Assembly (NCBI RefSeq): GCF_037975245.1
Contig: NC_092579.1
Span: 28,528,166 to 28,592,165 of the forward strand
Length of the DNA stretch: 64,000 bases
Reading direction: 5' to 3'
Source: Apostichopus japonicus
Lineage: Eukaryota > Echinodermata > Holothuroidea > Aspidochirotida > Stichopodidae
Shown here: positions 36,017-45,564 of the stretch, piece after piece
Position numbering within the stretch: position 1 is the stretch's first letter
How the letters are laid out: each line of letters opens with the position of its first letter
Program-made: the position numbers and the translations under genes
The notes under the pieces: model-generated
Told to the model about the DNA's origin: nothing
The model's database searches: none
What the model saw: the letters and a program-made list of their open reading frames with translations, nothing else

Positions 36017-37083
36017 TCGGAGTCATCGGTAATGGAACGGTACTCTACGTGATCACGAAATTCGCCAAAATGAAGACTGTCACCAACTGGTACATATTTA
36101 ATTTAGCATTATCCGATATGCTATTCCTGACTAGCATACCGCTATTCTCCATCGCAATCATCTTCGGCGGTTGTTGGCCCTTTGGGATGATCATGTGCCA
36201 CGTGTCGTTTACGTTGGATTCGCTCAACATGTACACCGGTATCAATTGTCTGGTGGTTATGAGCGTGGATCGATTTATCGCGGTCTGCTGTCCTATGAAA
36301 GCATCGAAATACCGCAATCAAAGAACCGCGTTAATTGTGAACGTATCGGTGTGGGTATTTTCACTCATCTGTTGTATTCCTAATATATATATGCACCAAT
36401 ATTACGAGGATCGCATCGCATGCGGTTTGAATTACGAGAGAATCGGCAGTACCGAAGTCGTAGCGACTGTCCATATAGTTTACATGGCCATGATCGGTTT
36501 CTTCATTCCGCTAGTGATTATCGCGGTGTGCTATACGTTAATTGTGGTTCGACTGAGAATAGTCAGTATCAGAACAGGCAAGATGGAGAAATCGAGAAAG
36601 GTGAATCGACTTGTCTTGGGTGTCGTCCTAGTCTTCATCGCATGTTGGGGTCCATTTTACACGCTACGATTCATTTTCGCCTTGTATTCCCAAATCACCT
36701 ATGTTTTACAGCCCGCCACCAAGTACCTCTTTAACTTGACCTTAACAATAGGCTACATTAACTCATGTGCAAACTGCTTCCTGTACGCATTTCTGAGTGA
36801 AAGTTTTAAGAAGAGCTTTCAAGCTGCGTGGTTTTGCACCAGAAGTCGAGATATCAATTCGGACCTTACAAATTCGTCTGGTTATGTCCTTCGAGGAGGA
36901 AGGAGAGAGAGGATGCTTCGAAAGGAAATGGATAAACTTGGCTGCTTTCGCAAATGGTCGAAATTGAGGACGGACGACGGGAAATTTGACGACGATAATT
37001 ACTTATCTGGAGTTCAACATAATTCGTATCCACTCACTAGTCTTACGACAGCCGTTTCTGATGCATGTCGTTCACAAGAATGA
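35890..37083 (+). CDS. Class A neuropeptide GPCR, somatostatin / allatostatin-C receptor-like
   Basis: A 397-residue, seven-helix plasma-membrane receptor for a neuropeptide, in one uninterrupted exon. The start has a strong context (CAAGATGG) and an in-frame stop 25 bases upstream. N-glycosylation sites are N11 and N17. TM1 is about 31-56 (N48=1.50), TM2 65-90 (LALSD, D76=2.50), TM3 103-127 and TM4 146-165 (W155). TM5 is 193-222 (P207), TM6 238-263 (CWGPFY, W253=6.48) and TM7 276-301. C103 and C178 should form the ECL2 disulfide. D110 (3.32) in LDSLNMYTG and NSCAN in TM7 match somatostatin receptors, where D3.32 binds the peptide. C316 is a likely palmitoylation site after helix 8. Coupling to Gi/o is known for the family and only inferred here. 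Oddities are DRF for DRY (127-129), Arg260 where vertebrate somatostatin receptors have Asn6.55, and NCFLY for NPxxY (Cys296). An opioid, galanin or other related peptide receptor is less likely. Confidence 0.93.
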   Translation: MGESSYSSSYNFTDDHNYTCPRTEGVDPFYLATGIFYQCIFLVGVIGNGTVLYVITKFAKMKTVTNWYIFNLALSDMLFLTSIPLFSIAIIFGGCWPFGMIMCHVSFTLDSLNMYTGINCLVVMSVDRFIAVCCPMKASKYRNQRTALIVNVSVWVFSLICCIPNIYMHQYYEDRIACGLNYERIGSTEVVATVHIVYMAMIGFFIPLVIIAVCYTLIVVRLRIVSIRTGKMEKSRKVNRLVLGVVLVFIACWGPFYTLRFIFALYSQITYVLQPATKYLFNLTLTIGYINSCANCFLYAFLSESFKKSFQAAWFCTRSRDINSDLTNSSGYVLRGGRRERMLRKEMDKLGCFRKWSKLRTDDGKFDDDNYLSGVQHNSYPLTSLTTAVSDACRSQE

Positions 37084-38077
37084 ACTATTGTTAACTGTTT
37101 GTTCGCAAGTTAGGAAAGTTGTTCCTTAATGACGAGATTATACAGGTCGACAAGGTGGTGACGAAAGAGACGCGGGGAAAAGAAAACTTGCCTGTTAGCC
37201 AGGCGTTCAGTGAGAATCATGTAACAGCTTCACTTCAGTCGTTTTGTTTTTTATGACGGCTCATCATGGGAAGGAAGAAAACAATGTTGTATTGATTTCT
37301 TATCTGCGTTTCTTAAACTGAACACGATAGAAAAACTCGCGCCTTTTTCGTCGAGAGTTTTTATTTTCCTTACTAAATGCCAGCTGCTCTCGAAATTTGC
37401 CATTTGTATTTCAAAAGAGAATACATTGTTGTAAAATCATTAGGTCACTGCCGCACTTAAGAGAATATGACATGTGTATACATATGTGTCGAAAGCTGCT
37501 TAAAAAAAAAATCGTTTAAACTCAAAAGCATCCGTTTCTTAAAATTCGACAAAACTTTCATGTAGAGTAATGCTTGGACTGCACAAGGCATCGTGGTGAG
37601 ATACTGGGGGGGGGGGGAATGTGAACTGCGGTGACTCCTGTGATCAGTTTTCACGAAATTAAGGGAAATACTTTTGGTCACCCTCTCTATTGTCTCAAAT
37701 AAGCAATGGTATCAACAACAACAAAAAGTATTATATTAGTACCAATCACTTACACCGCTGAGCAGCTGTGAGCAAAACAGTTCAATTCGTAATGGTCGTG
37801 CATATTTATTTTTATCAGTCGGCAAAGTCACTGTTATAACGTTAGTCTAGTAGGTTTGGTAATGCGTATTGTGATAGGCAACGAAGATATCAGATCAACA
37901 GTAGATCATTTATAACTATCATAAAAGTTAGTATGATAGGTCCTCTGGCTATACAATCGTGTTTTTAGGGACCTTTTTTGGGTTTCACCGTTTCACCCTG
38001 TTTCAATACTTTGATCCTTTCTTTGGTTCACCAGTGTTAATTTAAGTCATCAAACGACATCGTGGCCAAAACAAAAA

Positions 38078-38098
38078 AATTATTATTATTATTATTAT

Positions 38099-38139
<41 letters not shown>
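38078..38139. repeat. ATT microsatellite followed by TA microsatellite
   Basis: (ATT)n at 38078-38100 runs directly into (TA)n at 38101-38139, in the presumed receptor 3' flank. Confidence 0.9.
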
Positions 38140-38142
<3 letters not shown>

Positions 38143-38185
38143 CATGACGCCACAGACGCCAGTATTTCTTCATGCATGCATTATG

Positions 38186-38191
38186 AATAAA
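38186..38191 (+). terminator. Candidate polyadenylation signal AATAAA for the receptor
   Basis: This is the first canonical AATAAA seen downstream of the receptor stop, about 1.1 kb away, and would give a long 3' UTR containing the TA array. The hexamer is common by chance in AT-rich DNA and no transcript evidence is available. Confidence 0.25.
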
Positions 38192-41100
38192 CTGTTTCGC
38201 TAAGTTAAAAGTACTATTTACCCATATTTTTATATTTGTATTTAGTCTTGTTAATTATTTAGTTTTGCCGATTTTTCATCATGATGTGCCGGAAAGGCAA
38301 AAAAAAAATAGATTGTAGTTGATTTGGTTAATTTTTTTGAATGAATCTCTCGATCAATTAATGTTCTTTTTTTCATTATGAAGATGGTTATTCTCAGAAA
38401 AGCTCATTTTTTTTCATAAAAGTTTATATTTTCTTTTCGTAATAATTGTCTCTGTAAATGTCAAAAATAATGTAAATCATTCCATTCACTTCAAATTTCG
38501 TATAAAGGCAGAATTCAGATATTTAAATATTTAGTTTTATCATACGAGCCACTTTTGAGTGAGTTTAGCGTATAGTAAACATGGTAACAGAACACTATGA
38601 ATAATACGCTATAGGGGTCGATTTAGGCTGGGCGAGACTAAAAACTTTTTTTTTTATTTACCTCATTTGCAAGATGTGAATGCCTTGTTTACGGAATGAG
38701 AAATGTAAAAAGTGGTAACGGGTGACGGGCAATGACAGAGTGGTATGAGATGGAGAAGGGCGGTTTAAATATTAGTAAGTCGCCGTGTTTTTAAGTTATA
38801 GAGAAGGGGGTGTCTATTTAACCCCCATTTCATCAACCACAATCACGTATGGTATGTACAGTGACTCTCGGAACAATTCTGTACTATGCAAAGTTCGTCG
38901 TTTGTACATCCATTATACGAGTGCAGCATGGCATTTGTATATGCTGTTTATCCTTTGTCAAAGGTTTTGAACGGCGCATGTTAATTGGCCAAACGGATGA
39001 ATATTTCGTTAAGTGGACTTCACATATGCGGTTACTGGCAAAACCTTATGGGGTTAGGGTTAGTTGATGAAACGTATTTTTGTGTATTATTTTTTTTTTC
39101 AATTATTTGTGGTTTCTTGTGATGTAGTTTAATATTGTTTTATCATGGGCATGGACTTGGAATTGAACCTTGGTGGGCTGGGAATCTTTTATTGCGTCCT
39201 TTTCCTTCTTCTACTTCTTCCTTTCCTGTCCTAACATCTTCAGAGCTATACACGTCATAACCACGTCACGCCAGTCCAAATCAAATAACCATTAGTTGAA
39301 ACAGACACGACTTCCGGCCGTTTGTCAAATTTTAGCACGTTGTGATTAATTAGAAATGGTTCTGCTCTGTGTTTATTTGTTTGAACACGGGAATGGATGG
39401 AAAGGACTGTATTAACATATCTGTTTACATATTTAGCATCTAATATTGCCAAGAAACAGCACAGATCATAATATTCTGTTTTGGTATCAGTATCAATCAT
39501 ATAGACTAACCTATACTAACCTATTACAAATTATGGTTTCATTGCGAAATTTACACGTGGTTGCGCTAGTGACACACCAAACTCAGAAGTCCGTCTAAAA
39601 TGTTTGTCAGTTTGCAATTAAGACCAGAACAGTGTCATTTTTGCAGTATCGAATTTGAATACTAAAAAGTGTACTTAATGTTCAATCGATGACATGGGCG
39701 CAATTAGCGTGTCAGCAGGAAAGGAATGTTATAGAGGGGGTGGGGAGGGGGTGGGGAGGGGGTGGGGCGTTGGAGGGAGGTAGACAAGATCTTCGAAGGA
39801 CACTCTGTTTTATCAGGGTGACAAAGTTAGTAAGAAGAAAAGACGAAAATAATCAACTGAACCTGCCCTACCCAAAACACAATCATGTTTCAACGCATCC
39901 CCCAACGCACCCCCAACCCCACCGTCTCTTCCTTGTCCAGTGGAGAATTGTCTTGTGATGTCATTCATGCTTGGTGTTAAATCTATAAGAAAATAACGGC
40001 AGATGGCTTACATGCGTTTACTCGTTACGGACTTAATCCTTGCTAAGAAGTCTATACTATTATTTATTGACGTCTTATGTTTATTGTGACATGGCAAATA
40101 TTATAATTGAAATTTTTTGAAATGTAAATAAAAGCATGCACAGCGTTTTTAAATGCAAACGTTTCCCTTATTTTAATTTTCTTATTTCGCTCGTTTCATT
40201 GACCTTTTTCATTTTGATGTCAATCTGTGACCGTATACACATGAGAGTGCAAATTACCCAGGAATATTTCCGGCCTCTTCGCCGCCGGTCAAGATTTTAT
40301 GTTGTGTTCCCTTAATCTATAGTCAATGAAATGTTATCTCATCATTGAAAGGAAAGGTGCCTCAAAAACATAATTTGCTACTTTAGTCTCTCTCTCCTCC
40401 TCCACCCCCACCCCCCCCCGCACCCCACCTCTCTCAAATAGAGTGGTGTTATTAGAAAGAATCTTTAAAGTTGTAAATACAAATGCGAAAAAAAATATGA
40501 AGGCTAAAAAAACTTGTTAGATCTGCATCTTAAAGTCAAAACCATATTTCCATATAAGGTTTGTTTGGCAAAAATATGCATTTTTCTGGTGATATTGTGT
40601 GAATGCATCTGAATGGCAACATCAGAGAGAATGACGTCATCATAGCAAAGGGACTGAAAATGATTAAGTTTTTCATTATAAGATAAAATTCACTTATCAA
40701 CAGAACATAAAGGAAAAAAAAAACATTTCGATAAGAAAGTGTCATTTTGAAATTCTAAGTACAGAGAACAATTTATCACAGTTTTTAAGAAGAAACACAT
40801 CAAGACGATTATTGTAAGAAATTAAAAGCTTTAAGGAACAGATCATGTTACTGTTTTTCCGTTTCCTATAGAGTAAAGGGAGGGGGTGTCGAGGGGGTTA
40901 GCCATTCAAAAAAATAAGTGACATTTAATCAACCACATCTCAAGTTACAGGGACATACATTTCAGATGCGAATTTCAAAGAGCAGCGTTTTTTTCTTTTA
41001 CGATAAGTGTTATATTTTTATGCCTCGGGAATATCCATTTACTCAGGAAGACATTATTGTAACTATACGGGTTTGTTATAGTTAAGCCCACCTCTGGCAT

Positions 41101-41433
41101 ATTACACGACTAATCACGACACGGCCCAACTCAAACCCCTTAACCTAGCTCTCGATAGTCGTGAAGATCCCCCTCCACCTCGCCACCCCCCATCCCACCA
41201 ACCCACCCCCCCGTCGTATATGGCAAGCCATATGGGACAAATTTCGCATAATATATCCTCGGATAAATACGTTGTTGTTTTTGTTGTCTAGATCAAGTAC
41301 GTTTGGCCTGGGTATGCGTCAATTTAGACTATAACTCTGCAATCTCTCATTGATTGCACTGTCGAGGCTACAATGTTATAAATCTCGAAACTCGTTTGTG
41401 AGAAGCTATAAGACATGTCAGTTATTGTCTGAT

Positions 41434-41648
41434 TTAATACGCGTATATATTCGAATTAATAAGCGTATATATTCGAATTAATCCGTACATATAATAGATT
41501 TAATACCCATATGTATATTCGAATCAATACGTGTATATATTCGAAATTAATACGCGGATATGTTTAAGCCTTATGATTGGCTAATAATATATATACGCGC
41601 ATATATATTCGAATTAATACGCGTATATATTCAAATTAATATGCGGGT
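41434..41648. repeat. Degenerate ~22-bp tandem repeat with palindromic core
   Basis: The unit reads TTAATACGCGTATATATTCG plus AA, repeated with variation about eight times. Around 41555-41585 a unique segment interrupts the array. ATACGCGTAT is itself a perfect palindrome. Confidence 0.85.
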
Positions 41649-41936
41649 TTATTATGCGGAGTTTGTTCCACATGGCTTGCCATGTACGCGTTGAGTCTGC
41701 AGGACTCGTTTAGTCGGGCAATATGCGACCGAGTTCCACGCGCATGTATATATGAATGACCGTTCTAATTTCCGGATTCGATTCTGTTGTCCACTAAACC
41801 CTACAACATCAAACAGATATAATGAAACTTTACCGGTCCAAGAAACCTCCAAGAGATGAAATTGACAACGCAAAAATCACAACGGCAGTCAATTAGACAT
41901 ATGCCTGGTCACGAAAAAAATGAAATTTCCTATTTT

Positions 41937-42676
41937 ATGAACTACAAAAGAAAAATTTTCAAGTTATATTATGTACGCGATATAATTATTTTTGAAAAGG
42001 TCAGCGTTATACTTCCGAAGCACAAAGCGATGATCAAATTATAGTTGTCTTTGCATGCTGCGATCTCTCTGATTTGATGACTTCGCTTTTATATATTTCG
42101 TGTTCTGTTAAAATTTTTGAATAACTGTCAGTCAGCAACAGACAAAGTAAGATGGAAAAGATGGATAAGAAAGAATATTGCACGTCGTAGGAAAGTCATT
42201 TGAATTAACTGTATACGAGTTAGTGTTAAACCGACCGAGATTTTTTTTTTTATCTAAAACAAACCAGTATTCGACAGTGTAGAGAAGCAAGTAATACGAA
42301 AGGACTGTGTAACTGCATAATCCTTGATATCTTAAAAAAAATAAATAAAAAAAAAACTGTTTTGTACTTGCACACAGAAAATGTCGAAATTTTCCTAACA
42401 GAAAGTATGATTCTCTGATGTGTTTCTACTATGAAATGGTAGTGAGCTTTCATATTCCCATTATTCCTATCATTATTAAAGTTGGGTAGAATAATACCAA
42501 ATATTAATTTTTTAGAACAAAAGGTTATAGCATAACAAAACATAACCATTTCCTCCATTATCGAGATAGTTGCTATGGATACCCGACCAGTCCGTGAACG
42601 TTCCTGTCTATATAAGGCCATGCCGGAATTAGTTTTCAGCTACAACACATTTTTTCCATCATTACCTGATTACATT
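41937..42676. repeat. 740-bp duplicated segment, copy 1 (probable donor)
   Basis: This segment matches 46422-47149 from ATGAACTACAAAAG to GATTACATT in the same orientation, about 95% or better by eye apart from A-run length changes. It lacks terminal inverted repeats, a poly-A tail and a coding frame, so it does not look like a transposon. The flanks of this copy carry no duplicated sequence, unlike those of copy 2. Confidence 0.9.
42569..42616 (+). promoter_or_regulatory. Promoter-like X-box plus TATA element in copy 1
   Basis: GTTGCTATGGATAC (42569-42582) resembles the RFX X-box, and TATATAAG (42609-42616) follows 26 bases later. A TTTTCAG pyrimidine/initiator-like sequence lies about 25 bases downstream. 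The pair is kept in copy 2. No downstream coding exon could be assigned, so promoter function is inference. Confidence 0.3.
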
Positions 42677-42874
42677 AAAGAGTGGAAGACTCAAAAATAA
42701 AGAAAAACAAAATAATTTGTTAACTCCAGAGAAGCTAATATAAAGCACCGGAACAAGACAAGACAACAGGAAGGTAACCAAGGACAAAGCAAAATGACTT
42801 TCTTTGTTTTCAAAATCATAGTTGAAAGCAGCCTAGTGCTGTTAATAGAAAAACATGTTATCAATTTTATGCAA

Positions 42875-42905
<31 letters not shown>

Positions 42906-44629
42906 CCACAAATCCACAAAGAAATGAAAATGGGAAAAAAAGTCGCACACTGTCGTCCGATCACGACCCGCCTTAGTGTGACCGTCGTAACGTGGAAAAT
43001 CGTGAATAGTCGGGAAGTGTGCGTGTGTCCTGTTGTGTTTTTTTGATTGGCGTCTTATTGGCTTCACATAACACCGTCTCAGTGTAAAGGGAGTGAGATT
43101 GTACAATGGATCAGCTTGTGTGACTTTTCTTGAATATGTTATAGCACGTTGGGCCAAAATCGAGGGTGACATACCAGATTTAACGGATCTGCGAACCTTG
43201 ACTGCGTGGCTATCTAAATTGTTGAAACGAACGTGTCATTGAATACGGTGTTTGCAACATAGAAAATCAAACCTTGTGCTATCATTGCAGGCAAATCCGC
43301 GGTTCGAAACAAATTTGTAAATGAATAAGGGCTTAAAAGAAAATGGGACTTCGTATAATTACTTGTAAATGTCAATCACGCTCTCTGTCAAACAGGTGCA
43401 TTTCAGAATAAAAGATAAACCGGAGGTCCAGAGTTTCATGCGCAAAACGCAAACAGACTGTCCTTGTTTTATCCTTTCTTTTCACGTGCCTCGTCACAAC
43501 TTTAGAATTAAGTCCACCGGCAACATGATTATAAGTTGACAGTTAATTTAGTAAAGAAATTGTTAGTTCTGTCTTTGTGTTGCCGTTCAGAAATGTAAAG
43601 TGGACTAACCGAATTGCAATCCCTAACCAACCAACTCACAGACACGACAGCTATGCAAGATATACAGCATTCCAAGAAAAATTACACGAATAAGAGACGT
43701 TGCTAAGGAAGTGTTCTTTCAAAATGGCGGTAAGTCAGTAACATAAAACTTGAGTGAGTTATACGCTGTTCGCAAACTAAAACCTCATTTTCACTTTTTT
43801 TGTGTCAGGTACGAGTATTTTAGTCGGTGGGTGAAAGTGGGGACTTTTTATTGTGTGGGGAGGGGGAGGGAGGCATAAGAGGTTAAGTTGCTTAATCTTA
43901 AACCTTACGGTGTCATGTTAACTATAAAGGACATAAACAAACACAACTACAACTTTTTTTTTGGCATTAAGTCATAATACGTTCACATTTTTTTTTCAAA
44001 TTATCAACACCTTCGTTTGAGAATTACCGATATATCTAAAACGAGCGTGGTTATTTAAGTGTGATTGATAAGGCTATATATACACATAGGCCTAAACAGG
44101 TACCTGGAAACGAGGGGCATATAGCCTTATACAACGAACGTATTCCCTTTTCACTTTAAATAGAGGGGCGCAACCATATCTACTTCAGGGGGCTATATTC
44201 CCCTCCCCGAATAATGTAGCCCATCCCACCCACCCACCCCCCCTGGAGTCAGAATATTTCAAAAATATCTTATGTTCAATAAATACATAGCTGATATAAC
44301 ATTTATATGAGGTAACACCTAAGCAGTCGAGGATTCTTCAACATAGTTTGAAAAGTTGCAAACTATGTTCTAAGCACCCTCCATTGTACCCAAAAGTTTT
44401 CAAAGGGGAGACCCCTCCCCTGGACGATTTAGCATCTTAACCCCCCACCTCCACCCTCCCACCCCAAGTAAGAGAAAAGGTGATTGCGCCTGTGCAGATA
44501 TACGCATGAATTATATCGGTTACGGTGAACTAAACTGGACTGACGCATGTTAGCTACCTGAAGTAAGTTAAATGAAATTCAGCTACAGACTTATGTATCC
44601 CTAACCAACCTTTAACCTGATCATTTGTT
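42677..44629. other. Intergenic, one weak first-exon candidate
   Basis: A short TA array lies at 42873-42898. G-rich (43853-43872) and C-rich (44200-44241, 44440-44465) patches occur. The remaining DNA is AT-rich. See 43724-43735 for the only gene-start signal. Confidence 0.5.
43724..43735 (+). other. Candidate first coding exon end: ATGGCG at a 5' splice site
   Basis: TTTCAAAATGGCGGTAAGT combines a YY1-like start element (AAAATGGCGG), an ATG with Ala as second codon, and a consensus donor GTAAGT at 43730. Many metazoan genes start with a tiny first coding exon of this form. No downstream exon in the window could be tied to it, and CAAAATGGCGG can arise by chance. Confidence 0.2.
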
Positions 44630-45090
44630 GTATATATTTCTTTTGAAAGTGTATATATTCCTGTTACAGGTGTATATATTCCTGTTAGAGGTGTATATAG
44701 TCCTCTAAAAAGTATATATATATTCCTTTTATAGATGTATATTCACTTTACAGGTGTATATATTTCATTTCATTTCATTTTTTTGTTTTTTTCTCAGTGT
44801 ACAAAAATTGAAATAGTGACAAAGTAATATTACTTACAAGGAGAATGGAAGTGATCTATAAAACCTTGGTAGACTTAACTAGTAAAGTCACTCCCGAGGA
44901 AAGAGAGACCAAAACATATAAACTAATAAACAAATAAAAGAAAAAGAAATTCCTTTTACAGGTGTATATATTCCTTTTACAAGTGTATATATTCCTGTTA
45001 CAAGTGTATATATTCCTGTAACAGGTGTATATATTCCTGTAACAGTTGTATATATTCCTTTTACAGGTGTATATATTCCTTTTGCATGTG
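44630..45090. repeat. 21-22-bp tandem array split by an insertion
   Basis: Units contain GTGTATATATTCCTGTTAC with AG, or CCTTTTACAG variants, in two blocks: 44630-44764 and 44949-45090. The blocks have the same unit and orientation, so they were one array before the segment 44765-44948 entered. Confidence 0.9.
44765..44948 (-). mobile_element. Insertion in the 21-bp array, possible LINE/SINE 3' fragment
   Basis: About 184 bp of unrelated sequence interrupts the tandem array. Read on the minus strand it ends in an A-rich stretch and a TGAAA-like microsatellite tail (44765-44780 on +), as expected for a 5'-truncated non-LTR retroelement. No coding sequence or Pol III boxes were seen. Its exact ends are blurred by A/T-rich flanks. 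Confidence 0.4.
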
Positions 45091-45122
45091 ACTATATTAT
45101 ATCCACTAGAAAGCCTGTGTAA

Positions 45123-45192
45123 GATGTAAGGGGATTATTAGACAAGGGATGGAGAGAAGAAAAAATCCCTTGTCTGCTAATCCCTTTACATC
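45123..45192. other. Long hairpin, 27-bp arms and 16-nt loop
   Basis: The arm 45123-45149 pairs with 45166-45192: by eye 24 Watson-Crick pairs, 2 G-U pairs and 1 mismatch, with the loop at 45150-45165. Total length is 70 nt, in the size range of a pre-miRNA, although it may equally be a structure of the mobile element it lies near. Confidence 0.85.
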
Positions 45193-45277
45193 CATCTCTT
45201 TGTGTTCACCATGCTTATTAACCTGTCTGTATTCTGTGCGTGTTTTTGTCCCTTCTGTTACTGTTATTTGTCATTTA

Positions 45278-45316
45278 GCCTTTGAAGAAGATCCTGCTAG
45301 GATCGAAACGTCAGGC
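45278..45316 (+). ncRNA. Hammerhead-like motif, probably a retroelement remnant
   Basis: Reading 45278-45316: a 4-bp outer stem GCCT/AGGC, then TTGAAGAA, a 5-bp stem GATCC/GGATC with loop TGCTA, then GAAACGTC. This resembles the hammerhead core CUGANGA - stem II - GAAA, with U in place of the first core C. Hammerheads are known from Penelope-like elements and retrozymes. A third helix and the cleavage site are not evident, so activity is doubtful. A related non-ribozyme element is the alternative. Confidence 0.3.
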
Positions 45317-45433
45317 CAACTTACTTTTACACAAATTAAAATCCAGAAAGACAACTAATGCAAAGTCGCGGTAAGACATCTTTCATTATGTATGAATCTA
45401 TGAACGGTCATATTGTACAAAGGGGTTGTACAA

Positions 45434-45564
45434 TATGTATGTATGTATGTATATGTGATCTTCCCGCAAGCAGGAACTCGCGAAAGAAGCTGTCGGCGGG
45501 GAATCGAACCGGGGATCTCATGACTGGGAGACGCCGGCGTTAACCACTAGGCTATACACTCCGC
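45434..45564 (-). mobile_element. Short tRNA-derived SINE, minus strand
   Basis: On the minus strand the head carries an A-box-like TAGCCTAGTGG (45544-45554) and a B box GGTTCGATTCC (45500-45510). A short body follows (TCGCGAGTTCCTGC in 45465-45483), then a (CATA)n tail at 45434-45452. The T-stem and anticodon arm do not pair properly, so it is not a working tRNA gene. The body and tail recur at about 63515-63590 with a different upstream part. The head differs from that of the 2162-2477 SINE, so this is a second family. Confidence 0.75.

Larger units (their letters stand above)
37084..41433. other. Receptor 3' flank and intergenic DNA, no further gene
   Basis: The 3' UTR must begin at 37084. 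No AATAAA was found before 38186. The rest is AT-rich with a G12 run (37606-37617), a G-quadruplex-like stretch (about 39736-39768), a CRE palindrome (40632-40639) and C-rich patches near 40405 and 41168-41215. The minus-strand frame at 39255-39500 is protein-like in composition but unrecognised. Confidence 0.5.

Noticed and set aside
36045-36734. Secondary frames inside the receptor on both strands
   Set aside because: They are shadows of the GPCR coding sequence, without independent start context or family similarity.
39255-39500. 81-codon minus-strand frame with protein-like composition
   Set aside because: No family recognised and no flanking splice signals of quality.
45495-45564. Possible functional tRNA gene on the minus strand
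   Set aside because: The B box is good, but the T stem and anticodon arm do not pair and a SINE body and tail follow directly.
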